Part shown: piece after piece, positions 58,276 to 64,000 of the stretch
Numbering within the stretch: position 1 is the stretch's first letter
Layout: each line of letters starts with the position of its first letter
Origin: Pomacea canaliculata
Taxonomy: Eukaryota > Mollusca > Gastropoda > Architaenioglossa > Ampullariidae
NCBI RefSeq assembly: GCF_003073045.1
Contig: NC_037592.1
Span: 14,998,384-15,062,383 of the forward strand
Direction: 5' to 3'
Length of the DNA: 64,000 nucleotides
The notes under the pieces: model-generated
Seen by the model: only the letters and a program-made list of their open reading frames with translations
Databases searched by the model: none
What the model was told of the DNA's origin: nothing
Program-made: the position numbers and the translations under genes

Positions 58276-61200
58276 TTATCACGAGACCAGACACATCCCA
58301 TGTAAGTCCACAATACGGGTGAATATGGGAATGTATTGTATTAACATCTTTAGCATTTACATTCTGTTCATTTGCAAGGTCCATCAGTCACCGGAAGAAT
58401 AACATACATCTTCTGATCATAGTAGGAGTGGAAATGTACACCAAAGGTTCAAACATGTTCTTACTACCAGTCATTTCCTTGCAGGCGCTTCGTTTCCTTT
58501 GAAAGTAGCGATGATTAAACAGAGGCCAGAATCTGGTTGATCATAGGTTAATCATTCTCTCCCACTCTTGTGATAGGTTTCCTAGCAACACTTCTCTCAC
58601 CTCTCATCCTTTATCAGTTCTTTGATTGAGTGTGCTATTCTTGGTACCTGCACTTAGTTCCGCACCTCTAGAATGTTTGTCATTAAAGGTCTACCAGAAG
58701 ACAAGGTGGGTTTTTTTAATGATTGAGTTGACTGAGGTCAGTCCTAAGATGATGCCGTTTCCCCAAGACTGAATGAAGATGTCACGGCGGGATATCGAGA
58801 GGAATGTGAGGGAAATGATTTCGTTCTCGAGGTACAAGCCTATGGATGTCACAGTTCAGAGAAAACAGGGATGTCACGAATGTCAAATTATCCCCCAGCA
58901 AACGGATGACACCATGATCTGTATCATCATACTATCATATATTGTCCGTGACATTTTCTTCCAGATTATCTCTCGTTTCTTTTGACTGGTACTGAAATGC
59001 GCTCCTATTGTGTAAATATCGAAATAAGTGTTGCTAAGCTACAGCCAATGGGTCGAAATAGTTTAGAGATCTTTCCCCCCCAAAACATCGGACTTTTAGC
59101 GACCCCATTACACCACACCAAAATTCTTTCTTTAAAGCATCATCAGTCTTATTCAACTGTCAGCCATCTGGAGATCCCACTAAGCTAAGCAGCTGTGCAT
59201 GTGAACTGTCAATAGAAAGTGAATTTCTTTGTAGTTTTCTATAAATGGTGTCAAATGATTTCATGGCATTTTTTATCACAGCACCAGAAATAATTGATAT
59301 GAGTTTAGTATGGGAAGTTTAGATGGCCACGCAAACAAATTTTTCTGATAGGCAAGAGAGAGAGAGATCCTGTGGAAGATGTCATCTGCAGATATTTGTT
59401 CATAAAAATTAACCGCAGTGACAGCTGAAAACCCGAACCGTGCGCCTAATGATCAAATTCAAGTCACGAACTGGTTAAACAGATGTAAATGAACAGCATC
59501 TTGCTTAAGTGCAGTTTCTGCTTCCTCTCATAAATAATTTTTATATTAAATCGAACCTCCGCGGCTCAAATGTTCAGTTTTTACAATACCTTCTAATCAC
59601 TAGACAAATTTTCGTCCAAAAAAAAAAGTTTCTTCAAAATCTATTAGAACAATTTTGCAGTTTTTATTCTGTTGACATATTAATTAGTTAAACGTTGTCC
59701 CAGAAAACTTGCAAATTGAATTTCTTAGAACTGTGAAGTTTTTGGGTGCGATTGCAATGTGCTTTTCGTTCGACTGACAGTAAAAAAAAGTTCAGAAATT
59801 CTATCGAATTTGCAGCTGTCAATACAGTGATTTTGCAGTGAGTTAATATGCGGCCCACCTACTTACTGATGCTGTAGACGAAAGCGGACTTGTCCCCCTA
59901 CCTCCATCTTCTCCAAAATATTCGTTGAGCCCACACTCTTTAACATGTTTTTCTCACGAACTGAACAACTTTAGCGACCGCCTACCAGAAAATCTTTTCT
60001 TTGACCCTCCCTGTTCCCAGTGCAAAAATCCATCAGCACATGGCATTTGAGGAGCGATCTCTAATTCCTAGAATTCAGCTTTTTATGGGAGGTTGTAGGT
60101 GTACCGTGGAGGTTTTATTAACACATGAACTGAAAGAGTGGCAAATAATCTGGCGGTTTTTTTTTTTAATGGACTCGCTCTCCCCCTCCCACTCCAACCC
60201 GCCTCGTGTTTTATATTTTGCTGCAGTTGTGCTAAAGTAGAAAAATCCACTGTTGTTGCTGTTGTTGCTGTTGGTGGCAGTGCTGATGGTAGTAGCTGTA
60301 GAAGAGAAGTAAATCACAGACAAGCTAAGAATCTACAAAAATACATTAACTGATAAAATCACACTCAAAAGTCCATCGTAATGGCCGCTATGGGACAGGA
60401 GACTACTACGCCCACTGTACAGAGGAGAATAAACCTTTGGACCAAAATGAAACCGTAAAAACAGATTCAGGGTTTAAAGATCAGGCGTATCCTTTTGTCC
60501 CTAATTCATATCATATTGCAGTGGATAAAGGACAGGATTACTTGCTGACCCTGCTTTCCATAAAAAGCAATTTAAAAGCGTTGGGTGGATGCAATGTGGC
60601 ATTGTTTTCAGTCGTGGGCTACCTGCCTGGGAGCCGTGGACACCGATCTCTGAAGCTACAGAGACAACACTGTTAGCGATATCACCAAGTCATAACAATC
60701 TTTTTGTGCTGGAGGCTATAAGTTCGGCTAATGGGGGAAAAGGACATCAAACAGGCGGCAAAACCTTTTGCATGCATCTTATTGTCACGCGGCATGCGTT
60801 AAGGATGTGTTCAGTGTTCAGCACCAGTGGAAGAGAGGCTACCGATGGAAAAATTCTTAGTAAAAGAATACCTGAAGGGTAAAGAAAATAAAAAGATTTT
60901 GTAAGGGAAAAAATAAAATCCAAAAGGAAGAAAACAGTAAACAGAAAAAGTTGCTTTCATGTAATCAAACTCTTCAGAGAAAGAGACATTATTCATGATT
61001 TAATATCTGATGTTTTGACAACAAAATGAAAACTAAAAAAGTGTCTCAACTAGTCAAATCTTTATAACTTGAAACACTTGAACAATTATAGACAAATATT
61101 TTAATTAATTATCCCGGGACAATATAAATACAGTCTCTTTAGACGCCGTAGCTGTACAGTTGTGTGACAGCTTGTTTACAAAAAAAAAAGAAAGAAAACC

Positions 61201-63237
61201 TTACTTCTAGGATACCAAAATAGTAGACATAGCAACAGAATAATGCAAAATAAACTCTACCAGCAGCAGGGTATCTGATTCTGATTAGTTGTCGTAGGAG
61301 CAGGAGAAGGTGAGAGTAACAGAGTTTCTGCTGCATCCGACAGAGAATAGGATGCTCTGCAGCCACAATGGGTAACTAGACAATTCCGTTGGCTACGGGG
61401 AGGCAACTATGTCCCCCGGAGACTTGCCACAACACTGGCTGCGACTTTCCTGTCTTTGAAGCCCAAGGAAGGCGCGAATCTTTTCGATCGTTTTCAGACT
61501 AGCTGCAACAGTTCTAACAGCTGAAACTTCCAGAAGCACATTGGTACAAATATAAATACTCAAGAAGGGATGTGGCTCTAAATATACCTGATTCCTCTTT
61601 AGCCAATGTTTCTGAAAACGAATACTTTGGGTTCAGCATATATGGTGTCTGTGTGTGTGTGTCCAATTATAAATAAAGTGTAGCAGGGTGCAAAGTGTAT
61701 TTCTAATGACTGGGTAATTTATTCAAAATAATTTTCGCAAAATACTCTCCCTTCCGTTGGGGAGGTACACCCTTCCAAACGTCAGCTTGCACGGAAAGAA
61801 ATCAAAAGAGAGAAGTCTGTAAACAAAGTTATCTGAACATAACATCCCAGTTCTCCCATTGGCCTTAGCTTTGACATTACAAGCTTATCGATGTATTGAA
61901 GACCTCTTTCTGTGCATGATCATGCTTGCAGGCATGTATCTCGAGAACGAACGACGCTGTAGACGGCAGTATTCACCCAGATTGGGAGAAATAATTTATC
62001 ACCCAGTGAACTTTGCCCAGTCATTAAAATAAAAAACATTCCACTCAACTAGATCTTTAAGTAACAGCATTAAAAATGTTACAATTTTTGAAAATGTTGA
62101 AGAGGACTTGTTTCATTTTTTTAAATGTTGATTTTAAATGCTAAGTATACTACACATATTTTCTGTTGCCATTGTTTACGTCATGGAAAGAAGCAATATA
62201 ATTGATCGCGGTAATAGAATATTACTACTGCCATTAGACATCGGCAGCTGTGAAACGCTCTGCAAACTTTATTAGCGTATCCCAAAGCAAATTTGAATCT
62301 TTACATCAGCAGCCAAATCGAGACCAATCTCCTGTAGGGTGGCCATCATTGAGCAGTCGAACCATATTTTCTAATGCCATTTGTCACGGTTATCAAAATT
62401 ACTGTCGTTTTGTCATTACTGTAACCGAAAATGATGAGGGCTTTGATATTTTGTGGTCACTTCAAGGTACACAAAGTGTATGTTATACATATTCTTATAA
62501 TAAAACCAGTATCAATAACAAATCCTCATCCAGCGAAAAAATAGCATCTGTACCATGCAATGAGCGGGGCCAGGGGAGAGAGACAAAGATTTACAGGTTT
62601 TAGTACAGGCCACGTCCTTTGACAGGTAAACTTATGCAATGCATTGATAATAATTGTAGTTAAATCTCCCAGGAGATTTATTTTGTTCCATATTTTCAAC
62701 CTTAAAAACTCAAAAGCATCTTTAAGAGATTATTCCGGAAAAGCGAGGTGACTAAAGAACACTACCTGTGTCAAATTTCTCAGAAAACTGTTAACAAAAT
62801 TAAACATTGGAGCATGCGCCATACTCTGTAGTTGCATTTCTTAGCGCAATCTAACAATTTCCAACCACTTTGCATTAAATGTGCAGATGTTTCCAGGTTT
62901 AAAGGCTGAAAGAGAAACTGCTTTTAAAGTTTTCATTTCAGATATCAATAAAGTTATGCATTTTTGAACTAAAGCAATAATGTTTCCTTTTTGTTGTTGC
63001 TTCTGTGTCCTGTGCAAATCATCAAATCGCACGGTTTCCAATGTTTTCTTATGTTTTCTGATAAAAACTCTTGCAACTTCGGCACCAAGGTACTTCACGT
63101 GTCTGTTGGCAGAAAGGATCGATGAGCTATTATGTGCCAATGCTCCAAGAGGATGAAAAATCAAATTACAATTTACCCAACCTGTGTTTTCACTTGCATT
63201 GCCCTTTAACTGTCCGTAACGGAGCCATAAAAGAACA
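58276..63237. other. Intergenic, nothing recognised
   Basis: Open frames such as 62250-62603 (plus) and 62841-63164 (minus) have no domain, repeat or splice context that I can support. No tRNA, rRNA or complete mobile element was recognised. Confidence 0.4.
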
Positions 63238-63708
63238 ATGCAGCGAGAAAATAATCACAGACATGCACATGAACGTGACCACACACCCGGCATGCCTGAG
63301 TATCAACTTTTACAGTTAAAGCAGAGAATGGCCACGGCCTTGGTGCCACAACAAAGCGAAAGGACGAAATGGTGGTTCGGTTTTCTGCGGAGTTCCGCCA
63401 TTTTCTGTGGCAAATTGATGCTGAAGTGCTGCATGCCTGTCGCTTTCATCAAATATAACTGCAATCATCCCAATCACCCGCGGCTGTTTCTGCCAATTTT
63501 CGTGCGAGCCACAATGCCTCCGGGACCATGTACAGAATGGCCCAAATTTTGTTTTATGCCTGTGCCAAAGGTTGCTGGAATCGCTGTGGCAAAGACTTCT
63601 GGGATCGCTAATACATTTTTTATTTCAGTGAAGTCAGCATGCGTGCTTATGGCCAACAATGTTTTGTATTTCTTATTTAAGTCACCACACTGTGAGACTG
63701 GGTGGTGA
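63238..63708 (+). other. 156-codon open frame of unknown nature
   Basis: An ATG-initiated frame starts MQRENNHRHAHERDHTPGMP and ends LFKSPHCETGW. It has no signal peptide, no clear domain and is Cys/Pro-rich in the middle. It is the longest single intergenic frame in the right part of the window. It may be a fragment of a decayed element, an exon, or chance. Confidence 0.2.
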
Positions 63709-63798
63709 CTAAAATGTTCATATTAAATGCACTTTTTTCTTTCTATTCTTTATTTGTGTATTCTTTAAATGGTATGCTGTTAGTGGTGCATTGTCTTT

Positions 63799-63858
63799 TA
63801 TTTGTTTGTTTGTTTGTTTGTTTGTTTGTTTGTTTGTTTGTTTGTTTGTTTGTTTGTT
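63799..63858 (+). repeat. TTTG microsatellite
   Basis: About fourteen nearly perfect TTTG units. Confidence 0.95.
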
Positions 63859-64000
63859 CGTTTCTTTTCTTTTTCAGTGTATTCACAGTTGACTTTGAAG
63901 GGTTTGTTTCGAGTCTTTGATCTCTAACGCTTCTGTATTTTCTGGTTCTGTCATGATAAACGGCTTAGAACAATGTTCTTACACAACAACATGTAGGAAG

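Noticed and set aside
1-64000. CRISPR arrays, bacterial operons, riboswitches, rRNA
   Set aside because: The window is clearly animal nuclear DNA; the only short regular repeats are microsatellites and mobile-element ends.

Overview
This window is nuclear DNA of an animal. It is AT-rich, its genes are broken into many short exons with GT-AG introns, poly(A) signals are AATAAA, and the sequence between genes carries tRNA-derived SINEs, LINE 3' ends and small hAT-like elements. The proteins most resemble those of invertebrate bilaterians. My best guess is a lophotrochozoan, probably a gastropod mollusc; this is inference from protein and repeat flavour, not from a marker gene. I rebuilt the gene models by hand from splice sites, and nearly every exon was tested for reading-phase continuity.

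Layout. (1) 1-9952, plus: the 3' three quarters of a phospholipase C-like (PLCL/PRIP) gene; its start lies left of the window. (2) 11569-19544, minus: PDHX, the E3-binding subunit of the mitochondrial pyruvate dehydrogenase complex, 11 exons and 492 aa. It converges on PLCL, and the two genes have facing poly(A) signals about 10 bp apart. (3) 20164-24147, plus: APIP/MtnB, methylthioribulose-1-phosphate dehydratase, 7 exons and 233 aa, head to head with PDHX across a gap of about 620 bp. (4) 26044-27364, minus: a small four-exon gene model that I do not recognise. (5) 28314-45208, minus: a 34-exon aldehyde oxidase/xanthine dehydrogenase-family molybdo-flavoenzyme of 1352 aa. It carries an N-terminal CPxC...CxxC zinc-ribbon-like extension that the family does not normally have. 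(6) 48527-52630, minus: a two-exon neuropeptide precursor of 149 aa with a signal peptide and three amidated peptides that could start with pyroglutamate. It has a TATA box and matches no family I know. (7) 57101-58275, minus: a weaker four-exon model of a small, possibly secreted protein. The rest of 52.7-64 kb is repeats, microsatellites and sequence in which I see no genes.

How the genes relate. PDHX and APIP are metabolic genes that appear to share a divergent promoter, an arrangement also known in human. The aldehyde oxidase-like enzyme and the neuropeptide gene have no evident functional link to their neighbours. The points most worth a second look are the neuropeptide precursor, the zinc-ribbon/aldehyde-oxidase fusion, a PLCL protein that keeps the full phospholipase active site lost in vertebrate PRIPs, and the two unrecognised small genes.
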